Shown here one piece after another: positions 7,267 through 14,857 of a stretch of DNA of 64,000 nt. The notes under the pieces were generated by a model. That model was not told the DNA's origin. It worked only from the letters and a program-made list of their open reading frames with translations, and searched no databases. Origin of the DNA: Nostoc sp. CENA543 (lineage in GTDB: Bacteria; Cyanobacteriota; Cyanobacteriia; Cyanobacteriales; Nostocaceae); assembly GCF_002896875.1 (NCBI RefSeq), contig NZ_CP023278.1, forward strand, positions 2,480,001 to 2,544,000, given 5' to 3'. Each line of letters opens with the position of its first letter. The stretch's first letter is position 1. A program made the translations under genes and the position numbers.

Positions 7267-8952
7267 ATGGCAGAGGTATCGCCCAAGGTATTCATTTCCT
7301 ACTCACACAAAGACGAACCCCTGAAAAATGAACTCATTAAACACCTGATAATTTTAAAACGGGATAAAGTGATTTCTCTATGGCACGACCGTGAGATATC
7401 GCCTGGAGTTGAGTGGGATCAACAAATCAACGCTAATCTTCAAACCGCCGATATCATTCTGCTGCTCGTTAGTTCAGACTTTATTGCTTCTGATTACTGT
7501 TGGGGTGTAGAAGTTAATACAGCAATAGCACGTCATAACGCTGGAAATGCTCGCGTTATTCCTGTGATTCTCAGAAATGTTATGTGGCAGTCAGCACCCT
7601 TTGCCAAACTGCAAGCTTTGCCCACAAATGCTAAACCTGTTAAATCTTGGCCGCATGAAGATGATGCGTTTACTGATATTGCTCAGGGTATTCGGGACGC
7701 TGCCAAAGAATTAATTCAGGAACGTCAGCAAAAACAAGCAAGAGCGAATAGAGAAGCAGCTTTAGCTGAATATCGCCGAAAAGTTGTAGAATTTGCTGCC
7801 GATGGGGAAATTTCCTTGGCGGAGTCTTTTATCTTGCAAGATGAACAAAAAAGGCTGGGGCTGACAGACCAAGAAACTGAGAAAATCAGAGAGCAAGTAT
7901 TAGAGCCTTATGGAATCTATAAAGAAAATTTGGACAAATATCGGCAATTTTTCACGCAGTTAGTAGAAGCACAAGGATATCCACTACCAGAAAAGGCTAA
8001 AGGTGAATTAAGTAAGCTACAAAATTACTATAGTCTAAAAGATGAAGATATAGACCGGATAGAACAAGAACAAAAAAATATAGAGCAGCAAAATCAATCT
8101 CAGTGGTTTGAGTTTAAAACTGCTAAAGTAACTGTAATATCAGGAACATCTTGTATAGTTAATTACAGCCAAGGTAAAGCCGAATTCTTCAATGAACGCC
8201 TAGATCATGGTATTAATCTAGAAATGGTTGCTATTCCTGGTGGACAGTTTCTCATGGGTTCGCCGGAAAGTGAAGAGAAGCGCGACAGTGATGAAAGTCC
8301 CCAGCACCATGTAAAGATTCAACCCTTTTTTATGGGTAAATTTCCCGTTACTCAAGCTCAATGGCGAGTGGTTGCGGCTTGGGATAAGGTAAATATTGAT
8401 TTAGACCCTGACCCCTCCAGATTTAAAGGGAATAATCGTCCTGTAGAGTGTGTATCATGGGATCATGCTGTAGAGTTTTGTCACCGCTTATCGAGAAGGA
8501 CGAATAAAACCTATCGCTTACCTAGTGAAGCGGAATGGGAATATGCTTGTCGTGCTGGAACAACTGCACCATTCTGTTTTGGCGAAACTCTCACCACTGA
8601 CTTAGCAAATTACGATGGTAACTTTACCTACGGTGCAGGGTCAAAGGGTGAATATCGTAAACAAACAACCGATGTAGGAAGTTTTCCAGCGAATTTGTTT
8701 GGTTTATACGATTTGCATGGTAATATATACGAATGGTGTGAAGATGTTTGGCATGATAACTACAATGGTGCGCCGAATGATGGCAGTGCCTGGGTAAATA
8801 ATAAAGATGAAGATGCGCGTCGGCTGCTGCGCGGTGGTTCGTGGTACGGCCTTCCGTGGTACTGTCGCTCGGCTAATCGCGTTAGGTACGCGCGTGGCAA
8901 TAGGTACGACGACGTGGGTTTTCGGGTTGTGATTGCCGTCCTCAGGACTTAA
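7267..8952 (+). CDS. DGR target protein: TIR domain fused to FGE-sulfatase (C-type-lectin-fold) domain with variable C-terminus
   Basis: The protein has 561 residues in three parts. The TIR domain (about 5-140) starts KVFISYSHKDEPLKNELIKHL and keeps the Glu of YCWGVEV (E82), at the usual position of the TIR NADase catalytic Glu. A charged, helical linker follows (about 145-290). The FGE-sulfatase/SUMF1-type domain (about 300-558) has MVAIPGGQFLMGSPESE, YRLPSEAEWEYACRAG, LYDLHGNIYEWCEDVW and LLRGGSW. Of the two FGE active-site Cys only C533 remains, so the domain probably binds a ligand. The last 43 residues are encoded by VR (8821-8945). Compared with TR, residues 527, 528, 529, 531, 532, 539, 541, 544, 547, 548 and 549 differ, all from TR codons containing A. 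It leads the operon with avd and RT. Inference: the lectin-fold end senses a variable ligand and the TIR end signals or acts. Confidence 0.93.
   Translation: MAEVSPKVFISYSHKDEPLKNELIKHLIILKRDKVISLWHDREISPGVEWDQQINANLQTADIILLLVSSDFIASDYCWGVEVNTAIARHNAGNARVIPVILRNVMWQSAPFAKLQALPTNAKPVKSWPHEDDAFTDIAQGIRDAAKELIQERQQKQARANREAALAEYRRKVVEFAADGEISLAESFILQDEQKRLGLTDQETEKIREQVLEPYGIYKENLDKYRQFFTQLVEAQGYPLPEKAKGELSKLQNYYSLKDEDIDRIEQEQKNIEQQNQSQWFEFKTAKVTVISGTSCIVNYSQGKAEFFNERLDHGINLEMVAIPGGQFLMGSPESEEKRDSDESPQHHVKIQPFFMGKFPVTQAQWRVVAAWDKVNIDLDPDPSRFKGNNRPVECVSWDHAVEFCHRLSRRTNKTYRLPSEAEWEYACRAGTTAPFCFGETLTTDLANYDGNFTYGAGSKGEYRKQTTDVGSFPANLFGLYDLHGNIYEWCEDVWHDNYNGAPNDGSAWVNNKDEDARRLLRGGSWYGLPWYCRSANRVRYARGNRYDDVGFRVVIAVLRT
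8821..8945 (+). repeat. DGR variable repeat (VR)
   Basis: This 125-bp repeat at the 3' end of the target gene pairs with the template repeat at 10775-10899. Compared base by base, 14 positions differ (8845, 8848, 8849, 8851, 8852, 8857, 8860, 8881, 8882, 8887, 8897, 8905, 8908, 8911). All 14 are A in the template, and are T, G or C here. The 97 template positions that are not A are all conserved. The last 34 bp (8912-8945, starting ACGTGGG) are invariant and correspond to the initiation-of-mutagenic-homing segment. Similarity stops at 8946, where VR has G and TR has C. Confidence 0.96.
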
Positions 8953-8961
8953 ACTAGTCCT
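8944..8961 (+). promoter_or_regulatory. Hairpin immediately after VR (candidate target-recognition stem-loop)
   Basis: AGGACT (8944-8949) and AGTCCT (8956-8961) form a 6-bp stem with a 6-nt loop that spans the target stop codon and the end of VR. Some studied DGRs need an inverted repeat just downstream of the VR homing site for efficient retrohoming, so position fits. The template copy has a different short stem (CAGCA and TGCTG, 10897-10912). A simple terminator role is the alternative. Confidence 0.45.
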
Positions 8962-9060
8962 TTACACTTTTCCCCTTTTGCCCTCTGCGCTGTTTTCTTT
9001 GTTCTTACTTCTCTCCGCCGCAGGCGGATAAATTTTTTTTAGTTTTTTTTAGGTTTTCAG

Positions 9061-9432
9061 ATGAGTGACTTACCAATCATACAAAAAACATACGACTTAA
9101 TCAAGTGGTACGTCCCGATTCTTAACCGCTTACCCAGAGATCATAAGCTACTCTTAGGTAATCGCATCATCACAGAACTTTATAATCTGCTAGATGGGTT
9201 AATCATAGCACGCTACGCCAAACAAAAGTTAACTCAACTAGAAACGTTAAATACCAAGCTAGATATATTACGTTATCAAACCCGATTGCTTTTAGACTTC
9301 GATTTAATGAAAACAGAGCGTTACGAATATGCTCAAAAACTTATCAATGATATTGGCGTAGATTTAGGTGGTTGGATTAGACAACAAAAGAACCAAAATC
9401 ATGGGATAGTAGCAACTTCCCATGCCAACTAA
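9061..9432 (+). CDS. avd: DGR accessory variability determinant (Avd), four-helix-bundle protein
   Basis: This 123-residue, mostly helical protein has the Avd/four-helix-bundle pattern: [33 protein letters not shown], then [14 protein letters not shown], then [29 protein letters not shown] and a basic end with GGWIRQQ. Known Avd proteins form positively charged pentameric barrels that bind the RT and template RNA and are required for mutagenic retrohoming. It starts 108 bp after the target stop and ends 8 bp before the RT start, so avd and RT are translationally close and surely co-transcribed. Confidence 0.9.
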   Translation: MSDLPIIQKTYDLIKWYVPILNRLPRDHKLLLGNRIITELYNLLDGLIIARYAKQKLTQLETLNTKLDILRYQTRLLLDFDLMKTERYEYAQKLINDIGVDLGGWIRQQKNQNHGIVATSHAN

Positions 9433-9440
9433 GATTATAT

Positions 9441-10511
9441 ATGAAAAGATACGGTAACTTGTGGCAAGATATTACAGCATTTAGCAATTTACTCGCCGCC
9501 TCAAAGCAAGCACAAAAAGGTAAAAGATTTAGAACTAACGTTTTAGAATTTAACTACAATCTAGAGCAGGAATTATTTCATTTACAACATCAATTACTAT
9601 CAAAAACGTATTCTCCTGGAGAATACCGCACATTTTATATTTTTGAACCAAAGCCACGGATGATTTCGGCTGCTCCCTATCGAGATAGAGTCATACATCA
9701 CGCTTTATGTAATATTATTGTCCCCATTTTTGAACGCACATTTATTAGTGATTCCTACGCTAATCGAGTCGGGTTTGGTTCTCATCGGGCATTACGTCGC
9801 TTTACTGAATTTGCACGCTCTCATCAATATGTTTTGCAAGCAGATATCTGTAAATACTTTCCCAGCATTGATCACGAAATACTAAAATCCCTCATCAGGC
9901 GGAAAATAAAATGTGCTGATACACTGTGGTTAATAGACACTATTATTGATAACAGTAATTCTCAAGAATTAGTAATTAATTATTTTACAGGTGATAATTT
10001 ACTCACACCCACAGAAAGAAGACATGGCTTACCAATTGGTAATTTAACAAGTCAGTTTTTTGCGAATGTATATCTAAATGGCTTTGACCATTTTGTAAAA
10101 GAAGAACTTAAGGCTACTCAATATATTCGTTATGTTGATGATTTCGCATTATTTTCTGATGATGAAATATTTTTAGAAAAAGCCAGAGTTAAAATTGAAG
10201 AATATCTTGCCAGCCTCAGACTAAAGATACATCCCATTAAAAGCCAATTATTTGCAACACAATACGGAGCTAATTTTGTTGGATTTCGTATTTTACCAAA
10301 TCGCATTCGGGTAAGAAATGACAATTTACGCCAAGCCAGAAGGCGATTAAAGCAAATGCGGCTAGACTACGACCAAGGGAAAATAGAATATAAAACCAAT
10401 TCGCAATTCGCAATTCGCAATTCGCAATTAATTCAGCCACCCACAAGGGGTGGGGTTTTTACCTACCTTGGGAAACAAGGATTTTTTCGCCCACCAGGGG
10501 CGAGGTTTTGA
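9441..10511 (+). CDS. DGR reverse transcriptase, C-terminus replaced by an inserted repeat
   Basis: This 356-codon frame is an RT with the palm motifs of DGR enzymes: catalytic Asp in [16 protein letters not shown] (D135), [18 protein letters not shown] (about 196-213; IGNxTSQ is the DGR signature in place of the retroviral QGxxxSP), and [11 protein letters not shown] with YVDD at 231-234. [10 protein letters not shown] and the thumb helix [11 protein letters not shown] follow. Native similarity ends near T319 (10395-10397). Residues 320-356 are encoded by a dispersed repeat (aattcgc heptamers plus three GC hairpins). The genuine end of the protein is found after the repeat in another frame (see 10514-10615). 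The enzyme is therefore either C-terminally shortened or inactive. It follows avd by 8 bp. Confidence 0.93.
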   Translation: MKRYGNLWQDITAFSNLLAASKQAQKGKRFRTNVLEFNYNLEQELFHLQHQLLSKTYSPGEYRTFYIFEPKPRMISAAPYRDRVIHHALCNIIVPIFERTFISDSYANRVGFGSHRALRRFTEFARSHQYVLQADICKYFPSIDHEILKSLIRRKIKCADTLWLIDTIIDNSNSQELVINYFTGDNLLTPTERRHGLPIGNLTSQFFANVYLNGFDHFVKEELKATQYIRYVDDFALFSDDEIFLEKARVKIEEYLASLRLKIHPIKSQLFATQYGANFVGFRILPNRIRVRNDNLRQARRRLKQMRLDYDQGKIEYKTNSQFAIRNSQLIQPPTRGGVFTYLGKQGFFRPPGARF

Positions 10512-10512
10512 A
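10397..10512. repeat. Repeat element inserted in the RT gene
   Basis: The element is about 118 bp. It starts with four aattcgc heptamers, then aattcagccacccac shared with 7096-7112. Three consecutive hairpins follow: ccacccacaaggggtggg, ccttgggaaacaagg and cgcccaccaggggcg. Its length is not a multiple of three, so it shifts the reading frame and creates a TGA at 10509-10511. Boundaries are inferred from where RT similarity stops and resumes, give or take a few bases. Confidence 0.7.
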
Positions 10513-10513
10513 C

Positions 10514-10615
10514 CTATCTTTTTCCAATAAAAAAATCTCTCAATCTCTGCAAAGTTGGATTGCTCACCTGAAACATGGAAATACCTGGAAACTACGCCAA
10601 AAAATATTTAATTAG
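10514..10615 (+). pseudogene. Displaced C-terminal segment of the DGR reverse transcriptase
   Basis: In the frame +2 to the RT, the sequence reads LSFSNKKISQSLQSWIAHLK then HGNTWKLRQKIFN and a TAG stop at 10613-10615. DGR RTs typically end with a conserved SWxxHxxHaxTxxLRxxIF block, so this is the original end of the enzyme at 9441, separated by the repeat insertion. It has no start codon or ribosome-binding site of its own. Confidence 0.75.
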
Positions 10616-10655
10616 CTTAATAGCAATTTTCTATGAAGTTGCGCCGAATAAATAA

Positions 10656-10685
10656 TGTAGAGACTTTGCATGCAAAGTCTCTACA
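10656..10685. repeat. 30-bp perfect palindrome between RT and TR
   Basis: A perfect palindrome centred on GCATGC, with arms TGTAGAGACTTTGCA and its complement, sits between the RT and the template repeat. It could fold in the RNA carrying TR or be a dispersed REP-like sequence. No T-tract follows, so a terminator is unlikely. Confidence 0.7.
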
Positions 10686-10774
10686 GTACAGAATAAAATT
10701 CATCTTCCTCAAGAAAAGATATAACTAGATTATATAAATTAATATGTTAAACTTCTCTATGGGATAGGCAATTC

Positions 10775-10899
10775 CGGCTGCTGCGCGGTGGTTCGTGGAA
10801 CAACAATCCGAGGAACTGTCGCTCGGCTAATCGCAATAGGAACGCGCGTGACAATAGGAACAACAACGTGGGTTTTCGGGTTGTGATTGCCGTCCTCAG
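10775..10899 (+). ncRNA. DGR template repeat (TR)
   Basis: This 125-bp non-coding template lies on the same strand as the RT, 160 bp after the displaced RT stop. It aligns without gaps to VR (8821-8945). It has 28 adenines, of which 14 are changed in VR, and no other base is changed. Many adenines lie in AAC or AAT codons when read in the VR frame (N-N-N-P-R-N, N-R-N, N-N-N). These codons allow many amino acids after A mutagenesis but no stop codon. Established DGR mechanism: TR RNA is copied by the RT/Avd complex with errors at A and the cDNA replaces VR. TR itself stays unchanged. Confidence 0.95.
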
Positions 10900-11039
10900 C
10901 ACTCTTTTGCTGTCAGAATTAGTGAATGGGAATTCATTGAGCGTACCATAGAAGAGTCCAGACCTATTCCAGTGAAGTTGGTAACAATTTCCGAAAATAA
11001 AACCGAGTTGGGTAGCTTGGTAGGCTGTAAAGTCGAACA

Positions 11040-11326
11040 GTTATCTGACTCACCTAAAATCTTATTTTTTAAATTCAATACTCGGATTTCACTCAATTCT
11101 GTAAGTTCAAACCCTGAATCTGCTAAATCGGCATTATTAGAAACTAAAATTAAGCTGCGTGTCATTAATGTAGCCTCAATCAAGGTCTATTTCCCTTCTA
11201 CATCTGCATCAAAAATTGCTATTTGTTTAGGCGTTAAATCATTGAGTGTACCTGTAATAGCTTCTAAAACTAGAATAATATTAATTCTTGCTGTTAAGAC
11301 ATCCTCTAATTCATACAACTGTTAAG
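11040..11326 (-). pseudogene. Possible remnant of a toxin-antitoxin pair (antitoxin end joined to PIN-domain end)
   Basis: On the minus strand, one frame from about 11326 reads LYELEDVLTARINIILVLEA then ITGTLNDLTPKQIAIFDADV and ends EGK-stop at about 11194. The same frame continues after the stop as TLIEATLMTRSLILVSNNAD then LADSGFELTELSEIRVLNLK. The second part resembles the C-terminal half of VapC-type PIN domains (xLIAATA...LtLVtrNxxDFadsG...vlN). The N-terminal PIN half with its first Asp is missing. I infer a decayed module; family assignment is weak. Reading frames on the opposite strand look like shadows. Confidence 0.3.
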
Positions 11327-11602
11327 TTAATAATGAACATTTAACTGACAGTCTAGTAAGATTGCCTACGCTACAAATACGCTTGACAGAAGTTCTGAGA
11401 ATAGTAGAATCTACAACTAAGTCAAAATCACCGACCCATAGCTAACCCATGCGGAAATTTAAAAATTCTGCGGGTTTTTTATCAAAAGCTATGCTGTTCA
11501 CCAAATTCCAGGCTAGGATGATTGGTTAGCGGTGCTTTGATTAAATATCGAGTTCAATTTTTGAGATTTTATGGACAAAAGTCCAACTGATGGCAGTATT
11601 AT
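11327..11602. other. Gap upstream of mgtE
   Basis: No gene is supported here. At 11451-11480 there is an imperfect stem (GCGGAAATTT paired with AAATTCTGC) followed by GGGTTTTTT, a possible rho-independent terminator on the plus strand. The rest is unstructured to my eye and may hold the mgtE promoter. Confidence 0.35.
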
Positions 11603-11654
11603 CCTCCTCTAAGCTGGCGAGAGAGTCTCCCAGCGCGGGGGAGACTCTAGGAGG
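11603..11654 (+). promoter_or_regulatory. Structured mgtE leader with hairpin next to the ribosome-binding site
   Basis: A perfect 10-bp stem (AGAGTCTCCC at 11622-11631, GGGAGACTCT at 11639-11648, 7-nt loop) directly abuts the strong ribosome-binding site AGGAGG (11649-11654). CCTCCT at 11603-11608, upstream of the stem, is exactly complementary to that site. An anti-ribosome-binding-site pairing is therefore possible. It does not look like a full M-box magnesium riboswitch, which is larger. Confidence 0.45.
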
Positions 11655-11661
11655 TATCATC

Positions 11662-13014
11662 ATGCTCATACAAGATATTCGCAATTCAGGTTTGGATATT
11701 GCTGATTTAAACCAGCTCAAATGGGATTTAAATCAGCTACCACCGGTGGATGTGGGAGAATATATCGGACAATTACCCGAAAAACAGCGCGCGATCGCAT
11801 TTCGTTTACTCAACAAAGATCAAGCAATTGATGTATTTGAATATTTGCCCACAGAAATTCAAGAAGAACTGATCAATTCTCTACATGATACCCAAGTCGT
11901 ACAATTGGTAGAGGCGATGAGTCCTGATGAACGGGCAGAATTATTTGATGAATTACCTGCTGTAGTCATCAAAAAGCTATTACGAGAACTCAGTCCTGAA
12001 CAACGACAAGCCACCGCCACGATTCTCGGCTATCCCGAATATACAGCCGGAAGAATCATGACGACGGAATACGTCCGCTTGCGGGAAGGTTTGACTGTCG
12101 GTGAAGCCCTCAGTAAAATTCGCCGTCAGGATGAAGACAAAGAAACCATTTACTATGCTTACGTCACCGATGATAACCGCAAGCTAGTCAGGGTTGTGTC
12201 ATTGCGGCAATTATTATTTACCTTCCCAGAAGTTTTGATTCGGGATATTGCCAGCGATCGCGTGATTAGGGTAAGAACTGATACACCCCAAGAAGAAGTC
12301 GCCCAAGTCATGAAACGCTATGACTTGATTGCTGTGCCTGTGGTGGACAAAGAAGATAGATTAGTCGGTATTATTACTATTGATGATGTCGTCGATGTTC
12401 TAGAAGAAGAAGCCACAGAAGACTTTCAAAGATTGGCAGGTGCTAGCGGTGATGAAGAAGCTTTATCTCCCGCCCACATCACCATTCGCAAACGTTTGCC
12501 CTGGCTATTGGGGATTATGGCATTGTATATTGGTGCAGCCAGTGCGATCGCGCCTTTTCAATCGGTAATTTCAGCTGTGCCTGTCTTAGCTGTGATTATG
12601 CCCATATTTTCTAACACAGGTGGCACTGTCGGCATCCAAGCCCTCACAGTCACAATTCGGGGTTTAGGGATAGGGGAAGTCACACCTAAAGATACAATGA
12701 AAATTCTGCGGAAAGAAATCCTCGCAGGCTTAGGTACAGCCGTAGTTTTAGCCCTCACCATGTTTGCCCTATCTTTAATTTGGGCAAGACCCCAGGAAAG
12801 ATGGGTGGCTTTAATTGCCGGTGTGGTCATGGCAACTAATACAATGGTAGCTGTCACCTTGGGAACTCTCCTGCCGATGGCACTCAAACGCCTCAAGCTA
12901 GATCCTGCCCTGATGAGTGGCCCTTTAGTCACCACCATGCTAGATACAATTGGATTCCTAACCTTCCTCACAATGATTTCCGTATCGTTGAAAGTATTTA
13001 ATTTACCTAGTTAG
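11662..13014 (+). CDS. mgtE: Magnesium transporter MgtE
   Basis: This is a Mg2+ channel of the inner membrane with 450 residues, the normal MgtE length. The N-terminal helical superfamily domain (about 10-130) includes [17 protein letters not shown] and [29 protein letters not shown]. The CBS pair (about 135-255) ends in [29 protein letters not shown]. Five transmembrane helices follow, with [26 protein letters not shown] at 11662 was chosen because AGGAGG lies 7 bp upstream and it gives the family length. An in-frame ATG at 11590 would place the leader hairpin inside the coding region. pyrB follows on the same strand. Confidence 0.95.
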   Translation: MLIQDIRNSGLDIADLNQLKWDLNQLPPVDVGEYIGQLPEKQRAIAFRLLNKDQAIDVFEYLPTEIQEELINSLHDTQVVQLVEAMSPDERAELFDELPAVVIKKLLRELSPEQRQATATILGYPEYTAGRIMTTEYVRLREGLTVGEALSKIRRQDEDKETIYYAYVTDDNRKLVRVVSLRQLLFTFPEVLIRDIASDRVIRVRTDTPQEEVAQVMKRYDLIAVPVVDKEDRLVGIITIDDVVDVLEEEATEDFQRLAGASGDEEALSPAHITIRKRLPWLLGIMALYIGAASAIAPFQSVISAVPVLAVIMPIFSNTGGTVGIQALTVTIRGLGIGEVTPKDTMKILRKEILAGLGTAVVLALTMFALSLIWARPQERWVALIAGVVMATNTMVAVTLGTLLPMALKRLKLDPALMSGPLVTTMLDTIGFLTFLTMISVSLKVFNLPS

Positions 13015-13099
13015 GAGGAGGCAAGGGGGCAGGGAGCAGGGGGCAGGGGAGAAAAAGAAAATGCCCAATGCCCAATTCCCAATTCCCAATTCCCAATCT
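13015..13099. repeat. G-rich and cccaatt heptamer repeats before pyrB
   Basis: The gap consists of ggcaggg-type units (13021-13048) and then cccaatt/cccaatg heptamers (13063-13098) that run up to the pyrB start. In-frame ATGs within the heptamers would add a repeat-encoded peptide and are probably not used. Confidence 0.7.
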
Positions 13100-14104
13100 A
13101 TGCCTACATCAACTTGGAATCGTCATCACGTCCTCTCTTTGGCTGACTTCACGGCGGCTGAATACGATACTGTCCTTAAAACTGCTGCTAGTTTTCGTGA
13201 GGTATTGTCACGGCGGACGAAGAAAGTCCCAGCTTTGCAAGGACAGGTGGTGGCGAATTTATTTTTTGAACCATCTACCCGTACTCGCAGTAGTTTTGAA
13301 ATCGCCGCTAAACGTTTGAGTGCAGATACTCTCAACTTTGCTGCTGCTACTTCGTCCATGACTAAGGGCGAGACAATTCTGGACACTGCGAAAACTTATC
13401 TGGCGATGGGAACTGATATTATGGTGATTCGCCATAAAGAAGCCGGAGTACCAAATGCGATCGCTGATGAAATGGATCGTTTAGGTGTCAAAGTTAGTGT
13501 CCTCAATGCCGGCGATGGACAACATGAACACCCTTCCCAAGCACTGCTAGATTTATTCACTATTTGTAGTCTGATGGACGCAGAAAATCCGCGTTTAGAA
13601 TTACTCAAGAATAAGAAAATTGCTATTGTCGGGGATATTCTGCATTCGCGTGTTGCCCGTTCTAATATTTGGAGTTTAATTGCTAGTGGCGCGGAAGTAC
13701 ATCTAGCTGCACCGCCAACTTTATTACCTAAATTCTTTGCTGAATATATCTATGCAGAAGGAATAGACGTACCCCCAGGTAAACTATTTATTCATTGGCA
13801 ATTAGAACCAGCTTTAGCAAATGCAGATTTTGTCATGACGTTGCGTTTACAAAAAGAACGGATGACAGCCCATTTACTGCCAAGTTTGCGAGAATATCAT
13901 CAGTTATTTGGAATTACGCGCGCTAAATTGCAGCTATGTCAACCTCATGTCAAAGTATTGCATCCAGGGCCAGTCAATCGCGGTGTAGAAATCAGTTCTG
14001 ACTTGATGGATGATCCAGAATTTAGCTTGATTCAGTCCCAGGTGACAAGCGGCGTGGCTGTGCGAATGGCGTTGTTGTATCTATTGGGTAGTGGGAAAAC
14101 GTGA
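13100..14104 (+). CDS. pyrB: Aspartate carbamoyltransferase catalytic subunit
   Basis: It catalyses carbamoyl phosphate plus aspartate to carbamoyl aspartate, the committed step of pyrimidine synthesis. The product is 334 residues. The carbamoyl-phosphate loop [13 protein letters not shown] is intact, as are [12 protein letters not shown], the aspartate-domain [42 protein letters not shown] and the [12 protein letters not shown] segment. ATG at 13100 begins the conserved protein ([14 protein letters not shown]); an upstream ATG at 13061 would read through repeats. No regulatory pyrI is next to it. It converges on the eCIS operon. Confidence 0.96.
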   Translation: MPTSTWNRHHVLSLADFTAAEYDTVLKTAASFREVLSRRTKKVPALQGQVVANLFFEPSTRTRSSFEIAAKRLSADTLNFAAATSSMTKGETILDTAKTYLAMGTDIMVIRHKEAGVPNAIADEMDRLGVKVSVLNAGDGQHEHPSQALLDLFTICSLMDAENPRLELLKNKKIAIVGDILHSRVARSNIWSLIASGAEVHLAAPPTLLPKFFAEYIYAEGIDVPPGKLFIHWQLEPALANADFVMTLRLQKERMTAHLLPSLREYHQLFGITRAKLQLCQPHVKVLHPGPVNRGVEISSDLMDDPEFSLIQSQVTSGVAVRMALLYLLGSGKT

Positions 14105-14168
14105 TATTGGGCATGGGGCATTGGGCATTGTCTTTTTCTCTCCTGCCCCCTGCCCCCTTGCCTCCTCA

Positions 14169-14369
14169 TCAATCATCCGCTTTGATTTTACCGATTTCTC
14201 CTACCCAACGACGGCGATCGCGATGTTCTAAACTGATAATATCTGCTAAACTCCAGTGAAAATGATACGCAATACAGGCTACCTCCTCATCTAGCAGTTC
14301 TGAGGGGTAGCCAACTATTCCCCCGCTAAGGCTAACTCCACTTGAAACTGACTCTGACACTGGGGACAC
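14169..14369 (-). CDS. DUF6760-like small eCIS-associated protein
   Basis: This 66-residue frame has the core GGIVGYPSELLDEEVACIAY then HFHWSLADIISLEHRDRRRW. This matches short proteins found next to phage-like tail tube genes (DUF6760 type): GYP, a helical HWS-x-x-DI-x-x-LEHxxRRRW segment and a short tail. Function is unknown. It is the last gene of the minus-strand eCIS operon. No ATG is available: GTG codons at 14369 and 14360 are the candidate starts and both overlap the end of the upstream gene, which suggests translational coupling. Confidence 0.65.
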   Translation of the reverse strand: MSPVSESVSSGVSLSGGIVGYPSELLDEEVACIAYHFHWSLADIISLEHRDRRRWVGEIGKIKADD

Positions 14370-14692
14370 TGCACAGGAATATAAACATCACCTTGTTGAT
14401 TAATGCGATTATAAAACTCTCTTAAATAAGCCAAGTCTTTAGAAAAAAGATTCTCTAATAAATCGGGAGTTATTTCCGTCAAACTGCCTAATTTAGTGAT
14501 GACTCTAGATAACATGACAATCACAGCATAACTAGAATTTTCTTGAGCATCGCGGTTTCTCTGCACCATAATTTCATCTTTAGCAGTCGTCAGACGCATC
14601 ACACCATGACGATGTAAATTACCCTCTGTATCCAACAAACCTCTAGGTAAAATAAATTCAAATTCTGTACAAAAAATCTCTTCATTATTCAT
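14315..14692 (-). CDS. eCIS/phage tail assembly protein with C-terminal zinc-ribbon motif
   Basis: This 125-residue protein has the family pattern FEFILPRGLLDTEGNLHRHGVMRL, a helical middle (AVIVMLSRVITKLGSLTEITPDLLENLFSKDLAYLREFYNRIN) and an added C-terminal VQCPQCQSQFQVEL with a CxxC pair. It is probably a small chaperone or tail-assembly factor acting on the tube or sheath. It is a paralog of the gene at 14858-15154, which lacks the Cys segment. It overlaps the next gene by about 55 bp. Confidence 0.8.
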   Translation of the reverse strand: MNNEEIFCTEFEFILPRGLLDTEGNLHRHGVMRLTTAKDEIMVQRNRDAQENSSYAVIVMLSRVITKLGSLTEITPDLLENLFSKDLAYLREFYNRINQQGDVYIPVQCPQCQSQFQVELALAGE

Positions 14693-14857
14693 ATATATAT
14701 AATCAAATATTAGAAAAAAATCATAATTTTAAATCTCTATTCTCTGACCACCATTTTATATAAAATTAGGATAGGTGGTATTGTTTCAAGATTCTGGAAT
14801 AGTCTAATAATCTAGGCTTTTAATCCAAAATCCAAAATCCAAAATCCAAAATTGGCA
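14693..14857. repeat. Spacer with ccaaaat heptamers
   Basis: The gap between the two tail assembly genes contains a run of five ccaaaat-type heptamers at about 14820-14852. No gene is seen. Confidence 0.6.

Noticed and set aside
9441-10511. Retron or group II intron reverse transcriptase
   Set aside because: The IGNLTSQ motif, adjacent avd and the TR/VR pair point to a DGR; no intron maturase domain or msr/msd-type RNA was seen.
10972-11325. Plus-strand reading frame of 117 residues after TR
   Set aside because: It lacks family features and a ribosome-binding site, and the opposite strand has the more meaningful, though broken, toxin-antitoxin-like reading.
11603-11661. M-box magnesium riboswitch upstream of mgtE
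   Set aside because: The leader is too short and lacks the conserved M-box loops; only a simple hairpin and a possible anti-ribosome-binding-site pairing are present.
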